The notes beneath the pieces were generated by a model. It did not search any database. It had not been told where the DNA came from and saw nothing but the letters and a program-made list of their open reading frames with translations. This document shows, piece by piece, positions 37,200-44,959 of a stretch of 57,423 nt of DNA (position 1 is the stretch's first letter; every line of letters begins with the position of its first letter). The stretch is from a virus. Location: positions 1 through 57,423 of IMG/VR virus record IMGVR_UViG_3300042561_000852. One strand, given 5' to 3'. A program made the translations under genes and the position numbers.

Positions 37200-37543
37200 G
37201 CGGCATCTACAGCCAGCCCGTGCAGCACCCCGGCAAGCCCGAGAACGCCATGCGAGCGCGGGCTGGCCTGCGGCCGCTGTGCTTCGACCGGCCGGGCTTT
37301 CCAGAGACTCAGACCGTCAATGACGGCTGGACATGGGACGGGATGCGTCAGCTTGAATCAGTGCGAAATCCGATGTCCAAGCACTGCGCGTCGTGGTCTG
37401 TCGCAGCCCACGAAGACCCAGCAACCGAATCCGTGCCCGGGCGCGAGTCTTGGCGATGCCTCGGCTGCCGGCACATGCCAACCGATCCGCGCGTGATCGA
37501 GCGCGCCCGGCTGTCCGAATGCGCGACCCCGACGACGACATGA
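37196..37543 (+). CDS. Hypothetical protein with late Cys pair
   Basis: A 115-residue protein from GTG 37196 (GTGA overlap). A Trp-containing middle (VNDGWTWDGMRQL) precedes HCASW and WRCLGCRHM, which might bind a metal with the His residues. No family is recognised. Confidence 0.5.
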   Translation: MSGIYSQPVQHPGKPENAMRARAGLRPLCFDRPGFPETQTVNDGWTWDGMRQLESVRNPMSKHCASWSVAAHEDPATESVPGRESWRCLGCRHMPTDPRVIERARLSECATPTTT

Positions 37544-37662
37544 CCGGCGACCTGTTCGCGCCAGCGCAACGGAAGCGCGGCACCGGCTGGTGCTGGCTCT
37601 GCCAAGGCGAACGCGAGTGCGACGAGCCAGAACCCTGCTACCCAGAAGAGACAGACCAGTGA
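37540..37662 (+). CDS. 40-residue Cys-containing small protein
   Basis: From ATG 37540 (ATGA overlap) the frame codes MTGDLFAPAQRKRGTGWCWL, then CQGERECDEPEPCYPEE. The CxxC plus two further cysteines could bind zinc. Short but in the same coupled chain as its neighbours. Confidence 0.5.
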   Translation: MTGDLFAPAQRKRGTGWCWLCQGERECDEPEPCYPEETDQ

Positions 37663-37934
37663 CCCCAAAGCTTAGATCCAAGGCCAGATCGATCGCCGCC
37701 ACAGTCAACGTCAGTGGTGAACCTGCCTGCGTGTGGATTCTTGACCGAGGCGCTGACGTCGGCAGCGGCCCTGAATACCCGCCACGCGTTCCGTTCGCCA
37801 AGCACGTCGGCCGCTATTCGGCGCCGTGCTCGCATGGGGACATTGCAGACGACATCGAGCACGTCCTCGACGAGCTCGCACACAACCCGAAGCCGGGGCA
37901 GGGCCCGCGAGGCAAGCCGAGGAAGGCCACATGA
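37659..37934 (+). CDS. Small hypothetical protein
   Basis: A 91-residue protein from GTG 37659 (GTGA overlap). The N-terminus is basic (MTPKLRSKARSIAATVNV), and the C-terminus is Pro/Gly/Lys rich. No motif is recognised. Confidence 0.55.
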   Translation: MTPKLRSKARSIAATVNVSGEPACVWILDRGADVGSGPEYPPRVPFAKHVGRYSAPCSHGDIADDIEHVLDELAHNPKPGQGPRGKPRKAT

Positions 37935-38161
37935 CCAACGTGATCAAGCTCAACACCCGCAGCAAGAGCCCGGCCGACCTGCTTGAAGTGCTGCGACAGA
38001 AGATCGAAGCGGGCGAGGTCGAGGTGCTGATGTTCTGCATAGTCGACACGGCCGGCTGCACCAGCACCCGCTTCTCGACAGCGTCCGTGCACACGCTTCT
38101 CGGCATGGCCGCGGTCGTGGACTTCGACGTCAAGCAGTCATGCCTCGGCGGTGACTCGTGA
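37931..38161 (+). CDS. Small hypothetical protein
   Basis: A 76-residue protein from ATG 37931 (ATGA overlap). It looks like a compact alpha/beta fold (LLEVLRQKIEAGEVEVLMFCIV). Not recognised. Confidence 0.55.
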   Translation: MTNVIKLNTRSKSPADLLEVLRQKIEAGEVEVLMFCIVDTAGCTSTRFSTASVHTLLGMAAVVDFDVKQSCLGGDS

Positions 38162-38670
38162 GCTGCGCCACTGAGCACGAAGAAGCCAAGGCCCTGGTAC
38201 AGGCCGTGACACTCAATGAAGCCCGACACCCTGAGCTGCGCATGCTGTTCGCCGTCCCCAACGGCGGCGATCGGCACAAAGCCACGGCCGGAAAGCTGCG
38301 CGCCGAGGGCGTCAAGCCCGGCGTGCCCGACTACGTCCTACCCGTCGCCCGAGGCGGGTTTCATGGCCTGGTGATCGAGCTCAAGAGAGAGCGCGGCGGC
38401 CGCACATCAGGGGAGCAAGAACAATGGATCGAAGCATTCCGGCAGCAAGGCTGGCGCGCGGAGGTGTGCAAGGGCTGGATTCAGGCCCTGATGGTCCTGT
38501 CCGACTATCTCGGGGTCAGGCTCGCAGGCAGCGAGCTGGGCGAACACTCGAGTACCGGACAGTCCCCGTCGCCGAAGTCTGGTCGGCGATCCTCGCCGCA
38601 GACCCGGCGCTCAGCCCCTGGCTGCGCTGGCGCATCCCCGATCCGAGCGAGCAGGGCGTGGAAGTGGTGA
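38158..38670 (+). CDS. VRR-NUC domain nuclease
   Basis: A 170-residue protein from GTG 38158. Residues 30-115 hold the VRR-NUC signature: FAVPNGGDRHKATAGKLRAEGVKPGVPDYVLPVARGGFHG, then VIELKRERG and Q-x-x-W with a downstream VCKGW. This is a PD-(D/E)XK-type nuclease (PD at 64-65, ELK at 82-84) typical of phage replication operons. The last 50 residues are Ser/Arg rich and overlap the next gene in another frame, so the C-terminus is probably a by-product of overlap. Confidence 0.85.
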   Translation: MSCATEHEEAKALVQAVTLNEARHPELRMLFAVPNGGDRHKATAGKLRAEGVKPGVPDYVLPVARGGFHGLVIELKRERGGRTSGEQEQWIEAFRQQGWRAEVCKGWIQALMVLSDYLGVRLAGSELGEHSSTGQSPSPKSGRRSSPQTRRSAPGCAGASPIRASRAWKW

Positions 38671-38978
38671 CCTACCGCTGGATAGCCGAGATCTGCCGCA
38701 GGGAGCTGCACATGGCCGGCTGCTCACTGCGCGCCGGAACCGAGTACCGATGGGCGAGCACGATCATGCTGGACATCGGGAGACAGAAGCCCCTCGCCGC
38801 GTACTTCCGCGTCTCGTACTCGGGTGCGAACTACCAAGACTGGATGCGGCGCGGGCTAGATCGGCCGTATAGCGCGGCGAAGGCTGTCGTAGAGCGGGCG
38901 ATATCTCGGATTGAGGGCAGCATCAAGGTCGAAGTGCCTTCCGGCTTAGGGCTGCGACGCATGATTGTTGCGCGATAA
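38424..38978 (+). CDS. Hypothetical protein in the late-regulator (Q) position
   Basis: The open frame gives 184 residues from ATG 38424; GTG 38463 is another start. Both overlap the VRR-NUC gene, and the convincing part begins near residue 43 (EYRTVPVAEVWSAILAADPA). The body is helical with WRIPDPSEQGVEVVTYRWIAEICRREL. No Q family is recognised, but it is the last early rightward gene and is followed by a promoter/terminator-like strip before lysis, the place of lambda Q. Confidence 0.55.
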   Translation: MDRSIPAARLARGGVQGLDSGPDGPVRLSRGQARRQRAGRTLEYRTVPVAEVWSAILAADPALSPWLRWRIPDPSEQGVEVVTYRWIAEICRRELHMAGCSLRAGTEYRWASTIMLDIGRQKPLAAYFRVSYSGANYQDWMRRGLDRPYSAAKAVVERAISRIEGSIKVEVPSGLGLRRMIVAR

Positions 38979-39112
38979 GGGAGCTTCCTTCCCTAAAACG
39001 GCGTCATCTGGTCGATTGACGCAACAATAATTCGACCTCGCCGAGTGGATATGCAAGGAAGTTGCGTGGAGCGTTCCGCCAGCGCAACGATCCAACGCCT
39101 TCAGGCCAGTTG

Positions 39113-39127
39113 CTGCAATTAAGTGCC
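39113..39127 (+). promoter_or_regulatory. Repeated late-operon motif, copy 2
   Basis: CTGCAATTAAGTGCC, identical to 2188-2202. Here it lies in a gene-free strip, 70 bp upstream of the tR'-like hairpin. Confidence 0.5.
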
Positions 39128-39196
39128 GGCCGCTCTCAGTGCGCGAACCTCGCCAAGCCCGGCATGGATGCGGGGCGCAACCCCAGGGACGGGGCC

Positions 39197-39225
39197 GGGG
39201 CGGTCGGTGCAACGCCGGCCGCCCC
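39197..39225 (+). terminator. tR'-like terminator hairpin
   Basis: A 13-bp stem (39197-39209 paired with 39213-39225, two G-T pairs) with a CAA loop, followed by GCTTTGACG. The T-run is short, so termination may be partial or regulated. Confidence 0.55.
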
Positions 39226-39254
39226 GCTTTGACGAGGCGAGGTGAGGCGAGAGC

Positions 39255-39578
39255 ATGGACTTGACGACGTTTCTGACGATTGCGGGCGGCTTGGTGACGG
39301 TGGGCGGAACCATCGTCGGCTGGGTGCTGATCCTGCAACGCCGCCTGCATGAGCTGGACAAGCGCGTGCAGAGACTGGAAGACACCAGCGTCAAAACGCC
39401 CGAGCTGGCCACGGCAATGCGCGAGCTGCGCGAGTACCTGGACCGGCGATTCAAGGAAATCGAGCAAGACCTAGAGCCGATCAAGAGGCGCCTTGCGGTG
39501 CTGGCTGACCGCGAGGGCCTGGAAGAGGGCGGCTACGAGGGTCCGAACGCGAGAGCGAGGGCCCGGGCGGGTGGATAA
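39255..39578 (+). CDS. Membrane-anchored coiled-coil protein, first lysis-region gene (holin candidate)
   Basis: A 107-residue protein with one N-terminal transmembrane helix (FLTIAGGLVTVGGTIVGWVLIL, about 6-27), then a long coiled coil (QRRLHELDKRVQRLEDT; RELREYLDRRFKEIEQDL). The position ahead of the endolysin fits a holin or a membrane-bound partner. Single-span holins (class III) have this outline, but many structural membrane proteins do too. Confidence 0.5.
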   Translation: MDLTTFLTIAGGLVTVGGTIVGWVLILQRRLHELDKRVQRLEDTSVKTPELATAMRELREYLDRRFKEIEQDLEPIKRRLAVLADREGLEEGGYEGPNARARARAGG

Positions 39579-39858
39579 CGGAGACGACAACCTGCCGGCG
39601 CTGCTGCGTGCCCTGCGCGGCAGCAACACCACGACGGTCAACGTCAACGCTGGCGGCGTAGGCGTCTGGCTATGCCTGACGGCCCTGTGCGTCGTGTGCG
39701 TCGTGTCAGTCATGACCGCAAACGAGCGGGCCAAGGACGTGGCACGCCAAGACAGAGAAATCAGCGACCTGCGCGACGACGTGCAGGCCCTGAACGACTA
39801 CCTGAGCGCCATCTACATGCAGGCGCCGCACTTGAAGCCGAAGGAGCCCGAGCAATGA
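39571..39858 (+). CDS. Second single-span lysis-region membrane protein
   Basis: A 95-residue protein from GTG 39571, overlapping the previous gene by 8 bp. One transmembrane helix (VGVWLCLTALCVVCVVSVM, about 30-48) is followed by a coiled coil (REISDLRDDVQALNDYL). The pair of similar small membrane proteins may act as holin and antiholin; this is inferred. Confidence 0.5.
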   Translation: MDNGDDNLPALLRALRGSNTTTVNVNAGGVGVWLCLTALCVVCVVSVMTANERAKDVARQDREISDLRDDVQALNDYLSAIYMQAPHLKPKEPEQ

Positions 39859-39992
39859 GCCGTCCGACCATCATCATCATCACGCCACCGCCGCCGGCTG
39901 AAGAGCTGGCCGCGATCGTCGCTGCGCTGGCGGCGACCCCACTGCCGACGGCGCCGCCGACCAGCCCCCCCGCCGCGGAGCGTGTCGAGTGA
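39855..39992 (+). CDS. 45-residue proline-rich peptide
   Basis: From ATG 39855 (ATGA overlap) the frame codes MSRPTIIIITPPPPAEELAA and a Pro/Ala/Thr tail. It ends in a GTGA overlap with the endolysin gene. Possibly a coupling peptide; no family. Confidence 0.45.
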   Translation: MSRPTIIIITPPPPAEELAAIVAALAATPLPTAPPTSPPAAERVE

Positions 39993-40504
39993 AGCCGCAA
40001 AGCAAGGTCATCGGCGGCGGCGCGGCCGCGGTGATCATCGGCGCGTCCGCGATCCTCATGTCGGGCGAAGGGCTGGTGCTGCGCACCTACGGTGACCCCG
40101 TGTGGGGCGAGCGCGTGCCGACCGCCTGCGTAGGCGAGACGGGCCCGCATATCCGCATGGGCCAGACGTTCACGCACGAGCAGTGCATGCAGATGCTCGG
40201 CAAGCGGGTCGAACTGTCCTGGCAGCGGATCGATCGCTGCTTGCAGCGCCCGGTGCCGGTCAATGTGGCCGTCTCGCTGGTGGACCTGGGATACAACGTC
40301 GGCGAGCAGGCCGTGTGCGAAAGCACGCTGATGCGTCAGATCAATGCCGGTCAGCCGCCGGCCGTCTACTGCGAGCAGTTTCGCCGCTGGGTGTTCGTCG
40401 GCGGCCGAGATTGTCGCGTTCAGAGCAACAACTGCCGGGGCATCGTTGCGCGAAGGGAACACGCGCGCTCGCTGTGTCTCGGAAACGTCCCCGTCCCTCG
40501 ATAG
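39989..40504 (+). CDS. SAR endolysin (glycoside hydrolase family 24)
   Basis: A 171-residue lysozyme from GTG 39989. The N-terminus has a weakly hydrophobic Gly/Ala-rich signal-anchor-release segment (KVIGGGAAAVIIGASAILM, 6-24). The catalytic triad pattern is visible: Glu27 in GEGLVLRTY, Asp36 and Thr45 in ERVPTACVGE. It is exported by Sec, stays membrane-tethered and inactive, and degrades peptidoglycan once released. The Bcep22-type phages also use a SAR endolysin. Confidence 0.9.
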   Translation: MKPQSKVIGGGAAAVIIGASAILMSGEGLVLRTYGDPVWGERVPTACVGETGPHIRMGQTFTHEQCMQMLGKRVELSWQRIDRCLQRPVPVNVAVSLVDLGYNVGEQAVCESTLMRQINAGQPPAVYCEQFRRWVFVGGRDCRVQSNNCRGIVARREHARSLCLGNVPVPR

Positions 40505-40513
40505 GAAACCCCC

Positions 40514-41317
40514 ATGCGCACCTTGATCCTGATCCTGTTGATCCCCCTGCTGTCGGGCTGCATCGCCGGCAAGCAGCAATACGACAGCTACCTCAACACC
40601 AAGACCGAGATTGCAAAGCAGGAGGCCGTCGAAGAGCAGAAGCGCTCGGAGCGGTGGCAGGCTATGGCTGAAGCCTGCAAGGGCGACTCCGACTGCATCA
40701 AGGACGTGGCCCGAGAGGCGACGCTATCCGACGCGTTCGCAGCGCTCCAGAAGTCTGGCGGCGGCGGGAGCGGCGACATCCAGCAGTTCCAGGTGCAGGC
40801 GCATCCGGCGACGGCGGCGCTTACCTCGTTGGGCGGCGTGGCGCTTCAGCAGGGCATTCAGGGCGCCGTGCAGATCCGGCAGAGCGACAACAACGCGGCG
40901 GTCGCGATCAACGCCAACACGATGCAGGCGCAGACGCAGCAGGCAGCCATCGGCCTGGGCATCGCCGCGGTCAACAGTTCCGCGGGCGCGGTCACTTCGG
41001 TCGCGAACATCCTGCCCAACCTGGCGCCGACGCAGACGTACACGTCGGGCGGCCCGATGGCGCTCGGCAACCAGAACATCGGCGATCAGGTCGGCCGAGA
41101 CAACGTGCGCGACGGCTCGCAGGTAGGCCACAACACCGGGCCGATCAACACCGGAACTCAGAACCGCGGCGGCGTGATCGGCAGCGGTCAGATTGGCAAC
41201 GGCAGGCAGAACGCGCCCGGCCCGTTCACCGACAACAACAACACCGGCCCTCGATGCTCCGGCGAGCTGTGTCAGCAGACCGTTCCGCCGCCGCCTGTTG
41301 ATCCGGAGGGCGAGTGA
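40514..41317 (+). CDS. Phage lipoprotein
   Basis: A 267-residue protein with AGGAAA upstream. It has a classical lipoprotein signal: MRTLILILLIPLLSGC with the lipidated Cys at 16. Residues 20-75 are helical and charged; the rest is Gly/Asn/Gln/Thr rich with repeated GNQNIGDQVGRDNV-like turns. It would be anchored in the host envelope. Function unknown; surface modification or interference with competing phages is possible. Confidence 0.75.
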   Translation: MRTLILILLIPLLSGCIAGKQQYDSYLNTKTEIAKQEAVEEQKRSERWQAMAEACKGDSDCIKDVAREATLSDAFAALQKSGGGGSGDIQQFQVQAHPATAALTSLGGVALQQGIQGAVQIRQSDNNAAVAINANTMQAQTQQAAIGLGIAAVNSSAGAVTSVANILPNLAPTQTYTSGGPMALGNQNIGDQVGRDNVRDGSQVGHNTGPINTGTQNRGGVIGSGQIGNGRQNAPGPFTDNNNTGPRCSGELCQQTVPPPPVDPEGE

Positions 41318-41949
41318 TGCGAGCGCCCATATCGCTCCCCGAAAGCGTAGGCGGCGAGCCGCTGCTTGCCAAACTGATGAAGCTCTTTGGCGAGTTCTCG
41401 CTGGTGCCGTTTGAAGCTCAGCGAAGCCGCGAGCTGCGGCTTGATGATGTGAAGCTGGCGGTGGCGTATCGCGACGCCACTGGACAGGCGCCGGGCTCCC
41501 ATTGGGTGACTGTGCTGGTCGACCAGCGGTCTGAGGACGTCACTGCAGAGCGCTTCCGCGAAGCCCTGGCCGAGAAGTTCCCAGAGCGAGCGCCGAAGCC
41601 GAAGCCTGCCGAGGCGCCGCGCGTCACGCCGGCCGACATCGAGGCAGAAATCGCCAGCGAGCACTACTTCACGGCAGCCGATGGCGCGTACCAAGCTGGT
41701 CGAGGCAGCGATTACACCGAAATCGAATGGGCAGCGATCAAGGGCCCCCTGGGTCTGCTGACCTTCTGCGTCCTGCTGCTGCGCAACGGCTGCAAGGTGG
41801 TCGGCATCAACCACGGCCCGGTCGACCCGGCCAACTTCGATGCCGAGCACGGCCGCCGCGACGCGCGCGAGGACGCCATTCGACAGGTCTGGCCGCTGCT
41901 GGGCTTCCGTCTCCGCGATCGGCTGGCCAGTGAAGCCCCTCAACCCTGA
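41317..41949 (+). CDS. Gp49/Sf6 gp66-family protein
   Basis: A 210-residue protein from ATG 41317 with GGAGGG six bases upstream. The C-terminal 110 residues match the N4 gp49/Sf6 gene 66 family: TPADIEAEIASEHYFTAADG, PLGLLTFCVLLLRNGCKVVG and NFDAEHGRRDAREDAIRQVW. The N-terminal 85 residues form a separate alpha/beta domain. The family is common beside lysis genes; its biochemical role is not known. Confidence 0.8.
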   Translation: MRAPISLPESVGGEPLLAKLMKLFGEFSLVPFEAQRSRELRLDDVKLAVAYRDATGQAPGSHWVTVLVDQRSEDVTAERFREALAEKFPERAPKPKPAEAPRVTPADIEAEIASEHYFTAADGAYQAGRGSDYTEIEWAAIKGPLGLLTFCVLLLRNGCKVVGINHGPVDPANFDAEHGRRDAREDAIRQVWPLLGFRLRDRLASEAPQP

Positions 41950-42214
41950 AGCCCGCTGCAGCCGGTGCCAGCACTGGCGAGCAGCAACCTACGCCTGCGC
42001 CCTGTCGCCCCCGGGGCGCTGGCTTCCGTTCTGGGGCGATAGCGGCACGCGATGCCGCGAGTACGAAAGGCAAGGAAGCCGACACCATGATCCAGATACC
42101 CGCGTTGAAGCTGGCCGGCTGGCCACTTCTGTCGCTGGGCCTGGTCGCTCTGGGCTCGATCGCGTTCAACACGATCCTGCTGTACCAGACCGGCCGGCTC
42201 GCGAACCAAGCTGA
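41930..42214 (+). CDS. Small Cys-rich protein overlapping Rz
   Basis: From GTG 41930 the frame codes MKPLNPEARCSRCQHWRAAT with further cysteines at CALSP and RCREY, a zinc-ribbon-like set in the first 47 residues. The frame then runs 128 bp into the Rz gene, where it is likely a shadow. The beginning looks real and overlaps the previous stop; the true C-terminus is unclear. Confidence 0.5.
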   Translation: MKPLNPEARCSRCQHWRAATYACALSPPGRWLPFWGDSGTRCREYERQGSRHHDPDTRVEAGRLATSVAGPGRSGLDRVQHDPAVPDRPAREPS

Positions 42215-42485
42215 AACCGCGGCAGATGCCCGCGAGTACATCGTCCGCACCGAGCTGGCTGTGGCCGACAACAACGCGCTTCGAACGCACATCGGCCTGT
42301 CGGCGCTGGTCACCGGCTGGCTGGCCTCCGACCGAGTCGAGATCATGAAGGGCCTGAACGCTGTGGCAGAGCGTGCGCAGGTCCGAGACGTGCGATGGCG
42401 TGACCGCGACGTCCCGGCGCCTGCCTGTGGGCCGGGTCAGGAGTTCGTCGACGCGACCAACGAGCTGATCGGGGGTGAGCCGTGA
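42087..42485 (+). CDS. Rz-like inner-membrane spanin
   Basis: A 132-residue protein with an N-terminal membrane anchor (KLAGWPLLSLGLVALGSIAFNTILLYQ, about 8-34) and a periplasmic helical body with coiled-coil tendency (RLANQAETAADAREYIVRTE). It precedes and overlaps a lipoprotein, the i-spanin/o-spanin arrangement. The pair fuses inner and outer membranes in the last step of lysis. Confidence 0.75.
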   Translation: MIQIPALKLAGWPLLSLGLVALGSIAFNTILLYQTGRLANQAETAADAREYIVRTELAVADNNALRTHIGLSALVTGWLASDRVEIMKGLNAVAERAQVRDVRWRDRDVPAPACGPGQEFVDATNELIGGEP

Positions 42486-42904
42486 TCCGCCGGCTGCTGG
42501 CCGACTGCATCGATTCCGCCTTCCGCGAGGACATCCGCGAGACGTGCGCGCGACAGGATGCGTCTCGCCTGTACGCATGGGTGCGCCTGGGCGCCCTGCT
42601 GCTGCTGGCGATGGCCCTGGCCGGCTGTGATCGCATGACGCAGACGGTGACGCGCCCCACGCCGCCGCTGGCCGTCATCTGCGACGAGGCCTGCAAGGCG
42701 CCGTGTCCGGAAGTGGCCGCGATCCGCTGGCAGCCGCCTGACGTCAACTCTGGCGAGGCTTGGAAGCTGCTGGTGTCCGACGTGGTCGCGAAGCTGGTCG
42801 AGTCCGGCGAGCAGTGCGAAGAGCAGCGCGCCGCGTGCAGCCGCTGCATCCAGACGATCGAGCGCAGCGGGCGCGTGTGCGGCACCTTCGAGGCCTGCCA
42901 GTGA
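42482..42904 (+). CDS. Rz1/LysC-like outer-membrane spanin lipoprotein
   Basis: The frame from GTG 42482 gives 140 residues. A lipobox (LLLLAMALAGC, Cys49) appears after an unusual 33-residue extension; an in-frame GTG at 42581 would give a normal signal peptide (MRLGALLLLAMALAGC) but lacks a ribosome site. After the lipid Cys come a Pro-rich piece and the QCEEQRAACSRCIQTIE pattern seen in P2 LysC-type o-spanins. It overlaps Rz by four bases. The real start is uncertain. Confidence 0.7.
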   Translation: MIRRLLADCIDSAFREDIRETCARQDASRLYAWVRLGALLLLAMALAGCDRMTQTVTRPTPPLAVICDEACKAPCPEVAAIRWQPPDVNSGEAWKLLVSDVVAKLVESGEQCEEQRAACSRCIQTIERSGRVCGTFEACQ

Positions 42905-43500
42905 GCGCGCGCAAGGGCAAGGCGCCAGCCAAGAAGTCGCCGAGCGACGCGCCGAAGAGGGGCCCAGGCCGCCCTCGCAACCCGCCCAAGCCGCCGCCGC
43001 CGCCAAAGGAGGAATCCGCGCGTGCTGGCGGCCTGAAGGCTGGCACCGGCCGCGGGCTCTACCGCCCCGAGTACGTGTCAATCGCTCGAAAGATGTGCCA
43101 GATGGGCGCGATCGACAAGGATCTGGCCGAGGCGTTCGGTGTGTCAGACAGGGCCATCAAGGACTGGCGTGCCGCGCATCCCGACTTCGCCGAGGCTTGC
43201 GCGATCGGCAAGGAGGCAGCCGACGACATGGTCGAGCGCGCGCTGTTTCACCGCGCCATCGGCTACGAGCACCCTGCCGAGAAGATCTTCAACAACAACG
43301 GCACCATCGTCCGCGCGGAAACGGTCGAGCACTACCCGCCCGACACCGCGGCCGCGTTCATCTGGCTCAAGAACCGCAAGCCAAAGAGCTGGCGCGACAG
43401 GCAGGAGATCGAGGTCACCGACCTGACAGCAACGGGCGAGGCTCTGCGCAAGGCGCGCGAGCGGCTGAAGAAGGCACAGGGCAGCAGTGACGCCGGCTGA
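42901..43500 (+). CDS. Terminase small subunit
   Basis: A 199-residue protein from GTG 42901 (GTGA overlap). The N-terminal 40 residues are basic and Pro/Lys rich with an AT-hook-like KRGPGRPRNPP. A helix-turn-helix follows (AIDKDLAEAFGVSDRAIKDW, about 65-84), then a helical oligomerisation core (ADDMVERALFHRAIGYEHPAEKIF). It recognises phage DNA and hands it to the large subunit, which overlaps its end. Confidence 0.85.
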   Translation: MSARKGKAPAKKSPSDAPKRGPGRPRNPPKPPPPPKEESARAGGLKAGTGRGLYRPEYVSIARKMCQMGAIDKDLAEAFGVSDRAIKDWRAAHPDFAEACAIGKEAADDMVERALFHRAIGYEHPAEKIFNNNGTIVRAETVEHYPPDTAAAFIWLKNRKPKSWRDRQEIEVTDLTATGEALRKARERLKKAQGSSDAG

Positions 43501-44947
43501 GCATGCAGCCATGTGCGAGGCGCTGGCCGGGTTCGAGTTCGACCCGGTCGGCTTCGTGCATTGGGCCTATCCGTGGGGTGAGCTTGGCACAGCGCTGGAG
43601 CATGACGTCGGTCCTGAGCAGTGGCAGATCGATCACCTGAAGCGGATCGGCGGCGAGCTGCTGGCCGGTGGCGACTTGGGCGCCGTGGTCGAGGAAGACA
43701 CGCCCGCAGGGCACGGCGTCGGCAAGTCCGCCGTCGTGTCTTGGCTGATCCATTGGGCGATCAGCACCCGCGAGAACACCCGCGGCGTGGTCACGGCGAA
43801 CACCGATACCCAGCTGCGCACGAAGACGTGGGCCGAGCTGGGCAAGTGGCATCAGCTGTTCATAGCTCGAGAACTGTTCACCCTGACCGCGACGGCGATC
43901 TACTCGTCCGACCCGGGCATGGACAAGACCTGGCGCATCGATCAGATCCCATGGAGCAAGGAGCGCTCCGAGGCCTTCGCAGGCCTGCACAACAAGGGCA
44001 ATCGCATCCTTGTGGTCTTCGACGAGGCTTCGGCGATCGATGACAAGATCTGGGAAGTCACCGAAGGCGCGCTCACCGACGAGCGAACCCAGATCATCTG
44101 GGCGCGATACGGCAACCCGACCCGCACATCCGGTGAGTTCTACCGTCGTTGCAACAAGCCGCGCAACAACCACGTCACCCGGATCGACTCGCGCACTGTC
44201 CGCTTCACAAACAAGGCGAAGATCGCGGATTGGATCGACGAGTACGGCGAGGACAGCGACTTTGTGCGCGTCCGCGTCCGCGGCATGTTCCCGCGCGCCG
44301 GCGCCAGCAACTTCATCAGCGCCGAAATGGTCGAGGTCGCGCGCCGCCGCGTGATTCCCCTCGGCGAGTACCAACTGTGGCCGAAGATCCTGAGCGTAGA
44401 CCCGGCGCGATTCGGCGACGACTGGACGAAGATCACGCTTCGCCAGGGGTACAAGGTCCACTGGCAGAAGGGCATGCAGGGATTCGACGGGATCGACGTC
44501 GCCGGCCGCGTGCGCGAGCTCTGCGAGGCAAACCCGGGCATCAAGTTCCTCGTATACGACGCCAACGGCAACGGCGCGGATCTGGATTCGGCGCTGCGTC
44601 GCATGTCCGGCCTTCCCGAGCTGGTGCCGGTCATGTGGGGCGTCCCTGCGAAGGACAGCAAGCAGTATTTCAACCAGCGCGCCGAGTGCTGGGGTCGCAT
44701 GCGCGAGTGGCTGAAGTACGCGGACATCCCTGACGACGACGAGCTGGCCAACGAGCTCACAAGCCTCGACTACGGGTATGACTCGCAATTCCGTATCCAG
44801 CTGCAGAGCAAGCGCGACATTAAGCGGAATGGCGGCAAGAGCCCAGACGGAGCCGACTCGCTGGCCCTGTCTTTCGTGATCGACACGCTCGACATGAAGG
44901 CCACCAGCGTCAAGGCGCGGCCGGTGCAGCCGCGCAGGATTGTCTAA
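43487..44947 (+). CDS. Terminase large subunit
   Basis: A 486-residue packaging motor from GTG 43487. The ATPase half has Walker A AGHGVGKS (74-81), Walker B ILVVFDE (174-180) and a following coupling motif. The nuclease half starts near LSVDPARFGDDWT (about 303), the first acidic metal ligand of the RNase H-like fold. It cuts concatemers and translocates DNA into the prohead through the portal encoded next. Confidence 0.93.
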   Translation: MTPAEHAAMCEALAGFEFDPVGFVHWAYPWGELGTALEHDVGPEQWQIDHLKRIGGELLAGGDLGAVVEEDTPAGHGVGKSAVVSWLIHWAISTRENTRGVVTANTDTQLRTKTWAELGKWHQLFIARELFTLTATAIYSSDPGMDKTWRIDQIPWSKERSEAFAGLHNKGNRILVVFDEASAIDDKIWEVTEGALTDERTQIIWARYGNPTRTSGEFYRRCNKPRNNHVTRIDSRTVRFTNKAKIADWIDEYGEDSDFVRVRVRGMFPRAGASNFISAEMVEVARRRVIPLGEYQLWPKILSVDPARFGDDWTKITLRQGYKVHWQKGMQGFDGIDVAGRVRELCEANPGIKFLVYDANGNGADLDSALRRMSGLPELVPVMWGVPAKDSKQYFNQRAECWGRMREWLKYADIPDDDELANELTSLDYGYDSQFRIQLQSKRDIKRNGGKSPDGADSLALSFVIDTLDMKATSVKARPVQPRRIV

Positions 44948-44959
44948 GGGAAGGAACCC

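Larger units (their letters stand above)
38979..39254 (+). promoter_or_regulatory. pR'-tR'-like strip before the lysis genes
   Basis: No gene in 276 bases. It starts with a short inverted repeat (AGGGA...TCCCT, 38978-38994), includes an AT-rich patch with TTGACG and CAATAAT near 39016-39032, the CTGCAATTAAGTGCC motif at 39113 and a long terminator-like hairpin at 39197. The order is that expected for a late promoter with an early terminator overcome by an antiterminator. The promoter itself is not well defined. Confidence 0.5.
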
